Shown here piece after piece: positions 34,778-44,224 of a DNA stretch of 64,000 nt. The position numbers were made by a program, and so were the translations under genes. Source of the stretch: Roseovarius sp. EL26 (GTDB lineage: Bacteria; Pseudomonadota; Alphaproteobacteria; Rhodobacterales; Rhodobacteraceae); the NCBI RefSeq assembly GCF_900327775.1, contig NZ_OUMZ01000005.1:1-64000 (forward strand), written 5' to 3'. Positions within the stretch are counted from its first letter, which is position 1; each line of letters begins with the position of its first letter. The notes under the pieces were generated by a model. It was not told where the DNA came from. It was given only the letters and a program-made list of their open reading frames with translations, and made no database searches.

Positions 34778-36991
34778 ATGGTTGATATTAATTTTACGAA
34801 TGCTCCGGAGGATTCGGGGCCTCGGAAATGTCCTATTTGTAACTCAAGCAGCGGAGAAGCCCTGCTTTCCATATCTGGTGGAAAGTACTCTGGTGCAGAA
34901 TTGCACATGAGAAAATGCACTGTTTGCGGCACCGGATATTTCATGGCTGGCGCTGATGTGCCTAGCTATGACGAACATAACCGTTCACAGGATGATTGCT
35001 TGCATAGCGCCCGTCGCGGCGCAGGCATTCGTGTAATGCTTGAACCGCTTCTCGCCATAGACCGTCCCAGAAAGGGGCGGTTGCTCGATGTTGGTTGCGG
35101 ATTTGGTTATGTCCCTCACTTTTGGCGAGAATGTGGTTACGGTGAAGCAGTTGGTCTTGAGGGGCGTTACCCAGATCAAGCGGCCTTTGAGAAACTGGGC
35201 GTGACCATTTTCCCCAGTGACTACTCTCAGGCGACAGAACTGCATGATGAGCAGTTCGACTATGTTTTTAGCAGTGATGTCATTGAGTATGTTGAAGACC
35301 CGGAAGCCTTTGTTGCCGAAATATCTGGTGCGCTAAGTGAAGATGGAATTCTCGTTTTGTCGACACCGAGTGCGACGGCACTGACGGAAGAGAGTCCGCA
35401 CATTGTGCTTTTATCTACGCTTTCCCCGGGGTTTCGGTCCTTCATCGTCTCTCCAGATGGTTTAGAGGATCTTTTGCGAAGATGCGGTTTTGAGCATGTG
35501 ATGGTTCGCGACACGGGTACCCGGCTATTTGCCTGGGCGTCTCATGTTCCCCTGCCAAAGATAAGAGATCAATTTGTGGATGGGCCGGTATATCTAGAGT
35601 ATCTGGAAAACCTATCCAGCATAGATGACCCGCATATTGCATGTGGGGCTCTCTATCGTGGTTTGAAAAATTCTATCGACTTGGATCAGCTTGATAAGCT
35701 GGCGGATTTATATTCTCGCTTCCAGGCTTTGACACTCAATCAATATGGTATCGATTTTGAAGGTATCGAACTCTCCCATGAGCGACAACGTCAAGAGCCC
35801 GGAAATGGAGGATGCCCATCGTGGATGGGACGTGGCATGCTCTATGCTGGGCTCGCACAAAAGCATCTTGGAACCCAAGTAGAAAAACTGGTGCCGCTTT
35901 TTGCTGCTGCAATTGAAACACTGCAAAGCGAACTTGATTTGGCGGAGCAGTTTGCAGGAGATTCCGCATATTTCATGGAAACTGCCAAAAAAGAGCATAA
36001 GCTGGCGCAGGCAGCTTTATTGGCACAGAACGCAAACGTTCCAGATCCGGCTCATAAATATGTGCTTCGGTTTCCCAAGGCGTTGAAAGGTGAGAATGTT
36101 TGCTTGATGGCCGTTTTCGCACCGCAAGGTAAGGTGAGCGCGGCTACAGGAAGCTATATAAATCTGTTGTCTGAACAAGGGCTATCCGTTGTTGCCTGCC
36201 TTGCAACGGAGGATTCAACAGCAGATGTTGATGTAACCAATCTGTCAAATGCAGCAGGTATTATTGTTCGCCAAAACGGTGGGATGGATTTTTCAGCTTG
36301 GGCCGGTGCGCTCAACTTACTGCCAGAATGCTGGGAAGCTGAACGTTTGGTATTTACCAACGACAGCATTATTGCGCTCCCGGATATCTTTCCTGAGTTC
36401 ATTAACAGGTCGTTTCAATCCGACGCGGATTATGTTGCGGCAACAGATTCCTTTCAAATTAGCTACCACACCCAAAGCTACTTTTTCATTCTGCAGGGGG
36501 CGGCGCTATCACACCCCGATGTCATCGCATTCTGGACAAAACTTCAGATGTTAACAGAGAAACAAGATGTTATAGAATCGTATGAGGTGAAGTTTTTAAA
36601 CTATATCTCAAAAAAATTCGATCTATCACATCAAATTCTTTTCCCATTAGAGGAAATGTTTATTGATATAGATCCTGATGACCAACAAAGAATTAATGTT
36701 ACCCATGATTATTGGGAATATTTGATTGCTAGCGGGTTTCCCTTTGTTAAGGTTGAGCTTGTTCGTGATAATCCACTTAAGGTCAATATCCTGAACTGGA
36801 AAAGCGTGCTGACAAGGCATGGGGTAGACGTTGAGGCTATAGTGGCTCACATGGCCCCGCGTAAAAAGCAAACTCAAGAATTATTTCGCACAAGTTTGCG
36901 CGCTGAATGGCGGCAAATTCTTAGAGAGCTCAATAAAGTTCGCTTGAATGCACATCGGCGCCGTAAAAAACGGCGCCAGTTGTCTAACTAG
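34778..36991 (+). CDS. Methyltransferase - RgpF-like fusion protein
   Basis: A 737-residue protein with two modules. Residues 18-60 hold a zinc-ribbon-like region (CPIC ... CTVC), then a class I SAM methyltransferase with motif I LLDVGCGFGYVP and the acidic end of strand 2 GLEGRY, and YVFSSDVIEYVED. From about residue 440 the sequence is RgpF-like (rhamnan synthesis protein F): NVCLMAVFAPQGKVS, QNGGMDFSAWAGAL, RLVFTNDSIIALPD. RgpF proteins take part in rhamnose-glucose polysaccharide assembly. The C-terminus is strongly basic (RRRKKRRQ). The fusion suggests one enzyme that methylates and extends a rhamnose-containing glycan. It lies between the ABC exporter and the rfb genes. Confidence 0.82.
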   Translation: MVDINFTNAPEDSGPRKCPICNSSSGEALLSISGGKYSGAELHMRKCTVCGTGYFMAGADVPSYDEHNRSQDDCLHSARRGAGIRVMLEPLLAIDRPRKGRLLDVGCGFGYVPHFWRECGYGEAVGLEGRYPDQAAFEKLGVTIFPSDYSQATELHDEQFDYVFSSDVIEYVEDPEAFVAEISGALSEDGILVLSTPSATALTEESPHIVLLSTLSPGFRSFIVSPDGLEDLLRRCGFEHVMVRDTGTRLFAWASHVPLPKIRDQFVDGPVYLEYLENLSSIDDPHIACGALYRGLKNSIDLDQLDKLADLYSRFQALTLNQYGIDFEGIELSHERQRQEPGNGGCPSWMGRGMLYAGLAQKHLGTQVEKLVPLFAAAIETLQSELDLAEQFAGDSAYFMETAKKEHKLAQAALLAQNANVPDPAHKYVLRFPKALKGENVCLMAVFAPQGKVSAATGSYINLLSEQGLSVVACLATEDSTADVDVTNLSNAAGIIVRQNGGMDFSAWAGALNLLPECWEAERLVFTNDSIIALPDIFPEFINRSFQSDADYVAATDSFQISYHTQSYFFILQGAALSHPDVIAFWTKLQMLTEKQDVIESYEVKFLNYISKKFDLSHQILFPLEEMFIDIDPDDQQRINVTHDYWEYLIASGFPFVKVELVRDNPLKVNILNWKSVLTRHGVDVEAIVAHMAPRKKQTQELFRTSLRAEWRQILRELNKVRLNAHRRRKKRRQLSN

Positions 36992-37082
36992 TTAGGTTTC
37001 TCAGAACCTTTCTGCTTAATTGGCATTGTCTATTGTTTTAGATGTCCAATACAAAGGCAGATCAATTATTGCGGAGGATCTC

Positions 37083-37649
37083 GTGAAGGTCACACAAACA
37101 GAATTGCCCGATGTCCTACTGTTGGAACCTGCTCGTTTTGGCGATGCGAGGGGGTTCTTTTGCGAAAGCTGGAACCGCAAGACGCTGGCCACTCATGGCG
37201 TTGATATTGATTTCGTGCAGGATAATCATTCGTTGTCTGCCACGGTGGGCACGGTACGCGGGTTGCATTTTCAGTCGCCCCCCCATGCGCAAGCCAAACT
37301 GGTGCGCTGCGGTCGGGGCCGGTTGTTTGATGTCGCGGTCGATATTCGCAAGGGCAGCCCAACCTATGGTAAATGGTTCGGGGCAGAGCTGAGTTTTGAA
37401 AATGGCTTGCAGCTCTTGATCCCTGAAGGGTTCTTGCATGGATTTATCACCCGCGAGCCAGACACCGAGATTGTCTATAAATGTTCCGATTATTATGCCC
37501 CCGAGTGTGATGGGGCCGTTCGCTTTGATGATCCGGACATTGGCATCGACTGGGGACTGAGCACTGATCCGGTCTTGTCGGCAAAAGATGCAGATGCGCC
37601 ATTTCTGAGAGATTTCGACAGCCCCTTTGTATATGAGGATTTGACATGA
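37083..37649 (+). CDS. rfbC: dTDP-4-dehydrorhamnose 3,5-epimerase
   Basis: A 188-residue cupin epimerase, third step of dTDP-L-rhamnose synthesis. The GTG at 37083 is preferred as GGAGG lies 6 bases upstream and homology starts with [16 protein letters not shown]; an in-frame TTG upstream at 37020 is not needed. Family residues: [18 protein letters not shown] with the catalytic His region [17 protein letters not shown] and the Tyr/Asp in [14 protein letters not shown]. The 3' end overlaps rfbB by 4 bases. First of four rhamnose genes. Confidence 0.95.
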   Translation: MKVTQTELPDVLLLEPARFGDARGFFCESWNRKTLATHGVDIDFVQDNHSLSATVGTVRGLHFQSPPHAQAKLVRCGRGRLFDVAVDIRKGSPTYGKWFGAELSFENGLQLLIPEGFLHGFITREPDTEIVYKCSDYYAPECDGAVRFDDPDIGIDWGLSTDPVLSAKDADAPFLRDFDSPFVYEDLT

Positions 37650-38683
37650 AGATTCTGATCACAGGCGGAGCGGGCTTCATTGGGTCGGCGGTTGTTCGGC
37701 TAGCGGTTAGTCGCGGACATGAAGTGGTCAATCTTGATGCGCTGACCTATGCGGGGCGACCCGAGAATGTGGCTACGGTTGCAGACAGTCCGCTGTATCA
37801 TTTTGAGCATGCTGACATCCGGGACCGGGCGGCTTTGGACCGGATCTTTGCCAAGCATGCCCCCGATGCGGTGATGCATTTGGCCGCTGAAAGCCATGTG
37901 GATCGCTCGATTGATGGACCTGGTGATTTCATTGAGACCAACATTACCGGTACCTACAACATGCTTGAGGCGGCACGTACATTCTGGGTGCAACAAGGCC
38001 GACCTGAGGGCTTTCGCTTTCACCACATCTCAACCGATGAGGTTTACGGCTCATTGGGTGAAGAGGGTATGTTCACCGAGGATACCTCCTATGATCCACG
38101 TAGCCCGTATTCGGCCTCTAAAGCGTCGTCTGACCATCTGGTCCGGGCTTGGCAAGAAACTTACGGTCTGCCTGTGGTGTTGACCAACTGCTCGAACAAT
38201 TATGGCCCCTATCACTTCCCCGAGAAGCTGGTGCCTAAGGTGATATTGAATGCCCTGTCGGGCAAAGACATCCCGGTTTACGGGCAGGGCATCAATGTGC
38301 GTGACTGGCTATATGTAGAAGACCACGCCGATGCTTTGCTATGTGTGCTGGACAAAGGCCAAGTTGGGCGCAGTTACAACATTGGTGGTGAAAACGAGCG
38401 CAGCAATATCGAGCTGATCAAAACGATTTGTGGCATTCTGGATCAAAAGCGCCCTGGCACAGCCCCCTATGAGCAGCTGATCACCTATGTCACTGATCGT
38501 CCCGGCCATGATGCGCGGTATGCCATCGACCCCGACCGTATCCGGACCGAGCTGGGCTGGCGTCCGTCGGTCACAGTCGAAGAAGGGTTGGAGCGTACGA
38601 TCAACTGGTATCTGGACAACGAAGATTGGTGGCGCCCGTTGCTGGATAGCGAGGGTGTCGGCACCCGGCTGGGACACGGCTGA
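37646..38683 (+). CDS. rfbB: dTDP-glucose 4,6-dehydratase
   Basis: A 345-residue extended short-chain dehydrogenase. The NAD-binding loop [11 protein letters not shown] starts at residue 7; catalytic Tyr-x3-Lys is in [12 protein letters not shown]; and [15 protein letters not shown] supplies the Thr-Asp-Glu dehydration triad. It converts dTDP-glucose to dTDP-4-keto-6-deoxyglucose. Start overlaps the end of rfbC by 4 bases and its stop (TGATG) overlaps the rfbD start by one base, so the genes are coupled. Confidence 0.96.
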   Translation: MKILITGGAGFIGSAVVRLAVSRGHEVVNLDALTYAGRPENVATVADSPLYHFEHADIRDRAALDRIFAKHAPDAVMHLAAESHVDRSIDGPGDFIETNITGTYNMLEAARTFWVQQGRPEGFRFHHISTDEVYGSLGEEGMFTEDTSYDPRSPYSASKASSDHLVRAWQETYGLPVVLTNCSNNYGPYHFPEKLVPKVILNALSGKDIPVYGQGINVRDWLYVEDHADALLCVLDKGQVGRSYNIGGENERSNIELIKTICGILDQKRPGTAPYEQLITYVTDRPGHDARYAIDPDRIRTELGWRPSVTVEEGLERTINWYLDNEDWWRPLLDSEGVGTRLGHG

Positions 38684-39564
38684 TGGTTGATGCGATGGCT
38701 GGTCCTTTACTGATCTTCGGTCAAACCGGGCAAGTTGCCCGCGAATTGGCGAACCTGGCCCCAGATGCAGTTTTTCTGGCGCGGTCTGACGTGGATTTGT
38801 CCAATCCCGAAAGCTGTGCCGCGGCCATTCGACAACACGCCCCGCGTGCCGTCATCAATGCAGCCGCTTATACAGCTGTCGACAAGGCGGAAGAGGAAGA
38901 GGCACTGGCCCATGCCATCAATGCCGCAGCCCCCACGGCGATGGCACGGGCCGCTGCTGAATTGGGTTGCCCACTCGTGCATATCTCAACCGATTATGTT
39001 TTCGATGGGCAGGGTACTGCGCCATGGTCGCCGTCCGATGCAACCGATCCGGAAAACGCTTATGGCCGCACAAAATTAGCGGGTGAGGATGCCATCCGGG
39101 CCTCTGATGCTGCCTATGCCATCCTGCGCACATCTTGGGTGTTTTCGGCCCATGGAAATAACTTCCTGAAAACCATGCTGCGGCTGTCTGAGACCCGCGA
39201 TGCACTGAGTATCGTTGATGATCAAATCGGCGGTCCGACCCCGGCCCGCGCGATTGCCGAGGCCTGCCTGAGCATTGCTGCTCAGCTTCAGCAGGATCCC
39301 GGTAAATCCGGTACCTATCATTTTTCCGGTGCACTTGATGTTAGCTGGAAGGATTTCGCCGCTGCCATCTTTGAGATCTCTGATCGTAAGGTGGCCGTCA
39401 CGGGCATACCGACGTCAAACTACCCGACCCCGGCCGCGAGACCGCTTAATTCCAGAATGGACTGCAGCGCGACTAAAGATGTCTTTGGTATATCGCGCCC
39501 TGACTGGCGCGAGGCCACACAAACCATCATTCAGCAATTACGCGAGATAGGAGAGACCGCATGA
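38683..39564 (+). CDS. rfbD: dTDP-4-dehydrorhamnose reductase
   Basis: A 293-residue short-chain dehydrogenase-like reductase that completes dTDP-L-rhamnose. The nucleotide loop is IFGQTGQVARELAN, followed by the substrate segments VINAAAYTAVDKAEEE, HISTDYVFDGQG and YGRTKLAGEDA (the catalytic Tyr-x3-Lys). The start overlaps the rfbB stop by one base. The next gene, rfbA, begins about 40 bp further. Confidence 0.95.
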   Translation: MVDAMAGPLLIFGQTGQVARELANLAPDAVFLARSDVDLSNPESCAAAIRQHAPRAVINAAAYTAVDKAEEEEALAHAINAAAPTAMARAAAELGCPLVHISTDYVFDGQGTAPWSPSDATDPENAYGRTKLAGEDAIRASDAAYAILRTSWVFSAHGNNFLKTMLRLSETRDALSIVDDQIGGPTPARAIAEACLSIAAQLQQDPGKSGTYHFSGALDVSWKDFAAAIFEISDRKVAVTGIPTSNYPTPAARPLNSRMDCSATKDVFGISRPDWREATQTIIQQLREIGETA

Positions 39565-39606
39565 GCGGCATGACACCCCTATTCCAGCATCGCCAAGGAG
39601 TATAAT

Positions 39607-40479
39607 GTGACAGATCGTAAAGGTATTATTCTGGCCGGGGGATCCGGCACGCGGCTGTATCCGATCACTATTGGCATCTCAAAGCAATTGCTGCCGCTTT
39701 ATGATAAGCCGATGATCTATTATCCGATTTCGGTTCTGATGCTGGCAGGTATCCGCGAGATTGCGATGATCACGACGCCACAAGATCAAGAGCAATTCAA
39801 ACGTATGCTGGGCGATGGCAGTCAGTGGGGCATTTCCCTGACCTATATCACCCAACCTTCGCCTGACGGATTGGCGCAGGCCTACCTGCTGGCCGAGAAC
39901 TTTTTGGATGGTGCCCCTTCGGCCATGGTTTTGGGCGATAACATTTTCTTTGGTCACGGCTTGCCCGACATTCTGGCAGAGGCTGACCAGCAACGCGATG
40001 GGGGTACTGTCTTTGGGTATCACGTGGCAGATCCGGAACGTTATGGCGTTGTCAGCTTTGATGAAAATGATAACGCACAGCAAATTATTGAGAAACCCGA
40101 GGTGCCGCCGTCAAACTATGCGGTCACTGGTCTCTATTTTCTAGACGCTGATGCGCCGCGTCTGGCCCGGGATGTACGCCCATCTGAACGTGGCGAGTTG
40201 GAGATCACCACCTTGCTGGAGATGTATCTGCATGCGGGAAAACTCAATGTGAAACGTATGGGGCGTGGTTATGCCTGGCTTGATACGGGCACGCATGCCA
40301 GCCTGCTGGACGCCGGAAACTTTGTGCGCACGCTGGAGCAACGCCAGGGGCTGCAAACTGGCTGCCTTGAGGAGGTTGCTTTTGATCATGGCTGGATTAG
40401 CGCGGATGATCTGGCAAAGCGCGCCAAGATGTTTAGCAAAAATGCCTATGGGAAGTATCTTGCAAACTTGTTGAATTAG
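39607..40479 (+). CDS. rfbA: Glucose-1-phosphate thymidylyltransferase
   Basis: A 290-residue nucleotidyltransferase, which starts the dTDP-rhamnose pathway by joining glucose-1-phosphate and dTTP. It starts with GTG after AAGGAG. Signatures: GIILAGGSGTRLYPIT, KQLLPLYDKPMIYYP, and LGDNIFFGHG with the catalytic Asp. Length equals the usual RmlA. With rfbC, rfbB and rfbD the pathway is complete, so the cell can make dTDP-L-rhamnose from its own genes in this cluster. Confidence 0.96.
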   Translation: MTDRKGIILAGGSGTRLYPITIGISKQLLPLYDKPMIYYPISVLMLAGIREIAMITTPQDQEQFKRMLGDGSQWGISLTYITQPSPDGLAQAYLLAENFLDGAPSAMVLGDNIFFGHGLPDILAEADQQRDGGTVFGYHVADPERYGVVSFDENDNAQQIIEKPEVPPSNYAVTGLYFLDADAPRLARDVRPSERGELEITTLLEMYLHAGKLNVKRMGRGYAWLDTGTHASLLDAGNFVRTLEQRQGLQTGCLEEVAFDHGWISADDLAKRAKMFSKNAYGKYLANLLN

Positions 40480-40542
40480 GGCTTGGCTTTGGTTCGTGAC
40501 AGGTTTGGTGATGGCTTTAAGATGTAAGCTTTGGGCTCTGTA

Positions 40543-41412
40543 ATGGCGGATGTGAAACACAATGCACGATCACAAGCTGGCACTCAAACCTGCAAGGTTC
40601 TGGTGCCTGTTTACCGCCCCTTGTCTGACTTTGAAGCGGCTATCGTTCGGCATAATCTGTCGTTGTTATCGGATCATCAGGCCGCACTTTTTGGGCCCAG
40701 CAGCAAGAGAGACATCCTTGTTTCAACCGCTGAGACACTGATCAAAGACACCGGAGCGAACATTACCGTAGAATGCTTTGATGATCATTATTTCAAAGAT
40801 GTTTATGGGTATAGTCAGCTGCTTTTGGCGCATGAGTTCTTTGAGCGTTTCAAGGATGTCACACATGTGTTGATTTGCCAGACTGATGCGCTGATCTTAT
40901 CTGGCAATCTCCAACAATGGTTGGAGACGGATTATTCCTATATCGGGGCGCCTATTTTCAAGGGCTTCGCCAAGCCCGTCATGCCGCCAAAATTCACCAA
41001 TATGCTAAACGGCGGCCTCTCATTACGGAATGTTGGCGATGCGCAACGGGCGCTTAAGAAAGTTAGCTTTCTCAAAAAATCCAAGTGGAGCAGAGTCTTC
41101 AAAAAACTAGGGTTGCTTTTGATTTCTAATATGGTTTTACGCCTTATCGGGCGGAAATCCTTTGTCATCATCAACGAGAATGTGCACGAAGACGTGATCT
41201 GGACTGGCCAGATACGGGCTTGTGTACCGGGCTTCACAACCCCTGGCTTAGACACGGCATTGCGTTTCGCATTCGAAGTTCTGCCGCGTTATTTGTATGA
41301 GAAAAATGGGCGAGAGTTGCCATTTGGATGCCATGCTTTCGAAGCCCATGACCCGGATTTTTGGCATGAGCACTTCCCAAAATGGACTTTAGAGTACCGT
41401 TCTGACCGCTAA
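40543..41412 (+). CDS. DUF5672 protein (glycosyltransferase-like)
   Basis: A 289-residue protein with the DUF5672 pattern: CKVLVPVYRPLSDFE, YSQLLLAHEFFERFKDVTHVLICQTDA (quoted here in pieces: YSQLLLAHEFFER, HVLICQTDA), YIGAPIF, NGGLSLRN, and the C-terminal LPFGCHAFEAHDP. The QTDA site and YIGAP/NGGLSLRN layout resemble GT-A type glycosyltransferases acting on surface glycans. ATG 40543 is used; the frame also has a TTG at 40531. The position after rfbA suggests addition of a sugar to the rhamnose polymer. Sugar unknown. Confidence 0.8.
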   Translation: MADVKHNARSQAGTQTCKVLVPVYRPLSDFEAAIVRHNLSLLSDHQAALFGPSSKRDILVSTAETLIKDTGANITVECFDDHYFKDVYGYSQLLLAHEFFERFKDVTHVLICQTDALILSGNLQQWLETDYSYIGAPIFKGFAKPVMPPKFTNMLNGGLSLRNVGDAQRALKKVSFLKKSKWSRVFKKLGLLLISNMVLRLIGRKSFVIINENVHEDVIWTGQIRACVPGFTTPGLDTALRFAFEVLPRYLYEKNGRELPFGCHAFEAHDPDFWHEHFPKWTLEYRSDR

Positions 41413-41551
41413 CCGACAACGCTGAGTAGATAACGTGACGGCGCCTTTGAGATAGGAGCGCTCTCTCATAATGCTGATCAATTGGAGCCCATAAGCGCTG
41501 GCGTAAGGCATATCGCGTACCGGCACGGTGCAAATCAGCAGCAAAGGTGTT

Positions 41552-42298
41552 TCAGGTCGATATGAATTCCACCGATTCTGGCGAGATGATTGCGGCGGTC
41601 AATTGACCAGAGCGGTGTGCCCGGGTGTCAACGCAGATACGGTTGTTCTTGATGTAGGCTTCATCGTCGGCGAAATGGCCATGGACCACCCACAGGTCAT
41701 CGCGGCGGGGTTTGGTGTGGATATCCGGGTGTCCCCACAGCAGGCTGTGTTCGCGATTTGGCTCAATAGGGCGGTTAGGGTTCCCACCGGCATGGGAGGC
41801 GACGATGTTACCACTTTGCCAGATCAGTGGGCGCTGCCTTAGCCAGGAAAGCAGGCTTGGATCGATTTTTGACAGTAATTGATCCCGCATCATGGTCGGA
41901 GACTGATCCATCGGGGGAATGCCAAAGCTTTCGAGTGTTTGTATGCCGCCGTAATTTAACCACCTAGGACCGTCCTGTTCAGGGTGATCCAGAAAATCAA
42001 GCATCATCACGTCATGATTGCCCATTAGGCAAGTGGTTTGGCGCGAAGGGGTGTCATCCAAGGATTTCAGCCGGCTTAATACACCTGCGCTATCTGGCCC
42101 CCGGTCAACATAATCGCCTAGGAAAATCAGCGGTAAATTCGGGGCTTGCTCATCGATTTTCGCAACGAGGGTTTCTAACAAATCCAGCCGCCCGTGAATG
42201 TCCCCAATTGCAACAAATGGGGCATCCGGCGCGAGCGAGCTTTGCGACCCTGCGTTGCGCCGGTTCAATCTGTGGTACAATGTCGTCCAAAATGTCAT
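41552..42298 (-). CDS. PP2A-type serine/threonine phosphatase-like metallophosphoesterase
   Basis: A 248-residue calcineurin-like phosphoesterase with all three metal motifs: GDIHGR, GDYVDRGP and GNHD, plus a C-terminal His in VVHGHFADD. Such bacterial proteins dephosphorylate Ser/Thr/Tyr or act on other phosphoesters. The gene is leftward between rightward clusters, with convergent and divergent neighbours, so it is probably a separate unit. Tyrosine kinases of exopolysaccharide loci need a phosphatase; whether this one acts on the kinase at 56.2 kb is speculation. Confidence 0.88.
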   Translation of the reverse strand: MTFWTTLYHRLNRRNAGSQSSLAPDAPFVAIGDIHGRLDLLETLVAKIDEQAPNLPLIFLGDYVDRGPDSAGVLSRLKSLDDTPSRQTTCLMGNHDVMMLDFLDHPEQDGPRWLNYGGIQTLESFGIPPMDQSPTMMRDQLLSKIDPSLLSWLRQRPLIWQSGNIVASHAGGNPNRPIEPNREHSLLWGHPDIHTKPRRDDLWVVHGHFADDEAYIKNNRICVDTRAHRSGQLTAAIISPESVEFIST

Positions 42299-42490
42299 CG
42301 TCGCGGCCCGGGCAAGAGTTTGCTGTTGCTCGCATGCTAAGGAATGGTTTCTGGAAGCGAAAGCCTTTATGAGCCGTGAGATATATGGTTCAGTGTGGAC
42401 AAAATCGGTGGTAATTCATGAATTGTTTCCGAGATGTATGTCAGAATACCCAGTAACACTGGTCGAAATGCGAAGGGTTAAACAGCAATC

Positions 42491-44224
42491 ATGCAAGAGC
42501 AGATGAAGTCAGGCTTTCCAGAACTGCATGCCGCACGCCGCAAGGGGCTGGGATTGCTGGCATGGTCTTTTGTGTTTTCGGTGTTCGTGAACCTGCTGAT
42601 GTTGACCGGGCCGCTTTATATGCTGCAGGTCTATGACCGGGTACTTGCATCACGATCGATTGAAACGCTGACGGCGTTGACCATTTTGGTTGGCGCGCTG
42701 TACCTGTTGATGGCAGTGCTGGATTTCGCTCGTGGTCGGGTGATGGCACGGGTTGGCGCGCGGTTTCAGGCGACGTTGGATGGCCGCCTGTTTGAGGCGA
42801 CATTATACCGATCTTCGGACCCGCAAGAGCATGCCGCGTCATCCGGGGCGCTGCGCGATCTGGATTCTTTGCAGGGCCTGTTTATTTCGCCGGTACTGTT
42901 GGCGCTTTTTGATATTCCTTGGGCACCTATTTTTATTGCAGCCATCTTTTTGTTTCATCCCATATTGGGTTGGTTGGCTGTCGCTGGTGGATTGGTGATT
43001 GTTGTGCTTGCGCTGATTAATCAAAGGATGACAGGGGATCAGGTGCGCATGGCGCAAAATGCCAGCCAACAGGCGCATAACTTTGCGGATCAGGCACGCG
43101 CCGGAAGCGAGATTGTCTTAAGTCAGGGGTTGGCCGGCAACATGCGACGCAGGTTTGTGGCATTGCGCAATGCGGCGTTGACACAGGCAGTGCATGCCAA
43201 TGACTGGACTGGTAGTTTCACCTCGTTCACGAAGTCGTTTCGCTTATTTTTACAGTCAATGATGCTGGGTGCTGGTGCGTTGCTGGTTATTCGTGGGCAG
43301 ATGACGCCCGGATCGATGATTGCTGGCTCCATCCTGATGGGGCGGGCGCTTGCGCCGATTGAGCAATCGATGGGCAGTTGGCCGGTGATACAACGAGCGC
43401 GCAGCGGTTGGAAATCTCTGGGGCGCTTTTTGCAAAAAGTGCCGCCAAGGCCAACGCTGACAGAACTGCCTGTACCAAGCCCGCAATTGGCAACCAAAAG
43501 CATGACGGTGATCCCGCCGGGGCAGAAAATACCGACGTTGCGGAATGTGACGTTTGATCTGCGCGCAGGCGAGGCCTTGGGCGTGATTGGGCGCAGTGGG
43601 TCAGGCAAATCGACCCTGGCGCGGGCGTTGATGGGATATTGGCCTTTGGTGGCAGGAGAAGTCCGTCTTGGCGGCGCGACGCTGGATCAATACAGCCCTG
43701 ATGCGTTAGGGGCACATATCGGCTATCTGCCGCAATCGGTTTCATTGTTCCCTGGAACCGTGGCAGAAAATATCGCCCGGATGTCAACCAACCCGGATTC
43801 CGCGATGGTGGTGAAAGCGGCCAAACAGGCCAATGCGCATGACATGATCATGCAATTACCTAAGGGTTATAACAGCTATTTGGATGGTAATGAAAACCAG
43901 TTGTCTGGTGGGCAACGCCAACGTATCGCCTTGGCGCGGGCGTTGTTTGGGGACCCGGTTTTATTGATTTTGGATGAGCCAAATTCGATGCTGGATGCCG
44001 AAGGGTCAGAGGCCTTGAACAGAACTGTGCGTAATTTCAAAAGCTCAGGCAGATCGATTATTTTGATGACGCACCGGCCCGCAGCGATTGCCGAATGTGA
44101 TTTGTTGATGGTGGTAGAGAAAGGCGTGATTACTGCCTTTGGCCCTCGGGATGAAGTGATGCAGAAGAAGCTCAAAAATGTTGAGCCACTGCGTAAAACG
44201 TTGAAGAATAAGGTGGCGACTTGA
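42491..44224 (+). CDS. Type I secretion ABC transporter (PrtD-like)
   Basis: A 577-residue ABC exporter. An N-terminal membrane domain of six helices (LLAWSFVFSVFVNLLML, then GPLYMLQVYDRVLASRS, a PrtD hallmark) is followed by an ATPase with Walker A GRSGSGKST, signature LSGGQRQRIALARAL, and Walker B LLILDEPNSMLD. No C39 peptidase domain, which suits RTX-protein export. It overlaps the next gene by 4 bases. With the adaptor and the outer-membrane factor it completes a type I secretion system; the RTX protein at 52.7-55.7 kb is the obvious candidate substrate. Confidence 0.93.
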   Translation: MQEQMKSGFPELHAARRKGLGLLAWSFVFSVFVNLLMLTGPLYMLQVYDRVLASRSIETLTALTILVGALYLLMAVLDFARGRVMARVGARFQATLDGRLFEATLYRSSDPQEHAASSGALRDLDSLQGLFISPVLLALFDIPWAPIFIAAIFLFHPILGWLAVAGGLVIVVLALINQRMTGDQVRMAQNASQQAHNFADQARAGSEIVLSQGLAGNMRRRFVALRNAALTQAVHANDWTGSFTSFTKSFRLFLQSMMLGAGALLVIRGQMTPGSMIAGSILMGRALAPIEQSMGSWPVIQRARSGWKSLGRFLQKVPPRPTLTELPVPSPQLATKSMTVIPPGQKIPTLRNVTFDLRAGEALGVIGRSGSGKSTLARALMGYWPLVAGEVRLGGATLDQYSPDALGAHIGYLPQSVSLFPGTVAENIARMSTNPDSAMVVKAAKQANAHDMIMQLPKGYNSYLDGNENQLSGGQRQRIALARALFGDPVLLILDEPNSMLDAEGSEALNRTVRNFKSSGRSIILMTHRPAAIAECDLLMVVEKGVITAFGPRDEVMQKKLKNVEPLRKTLKNKVAT

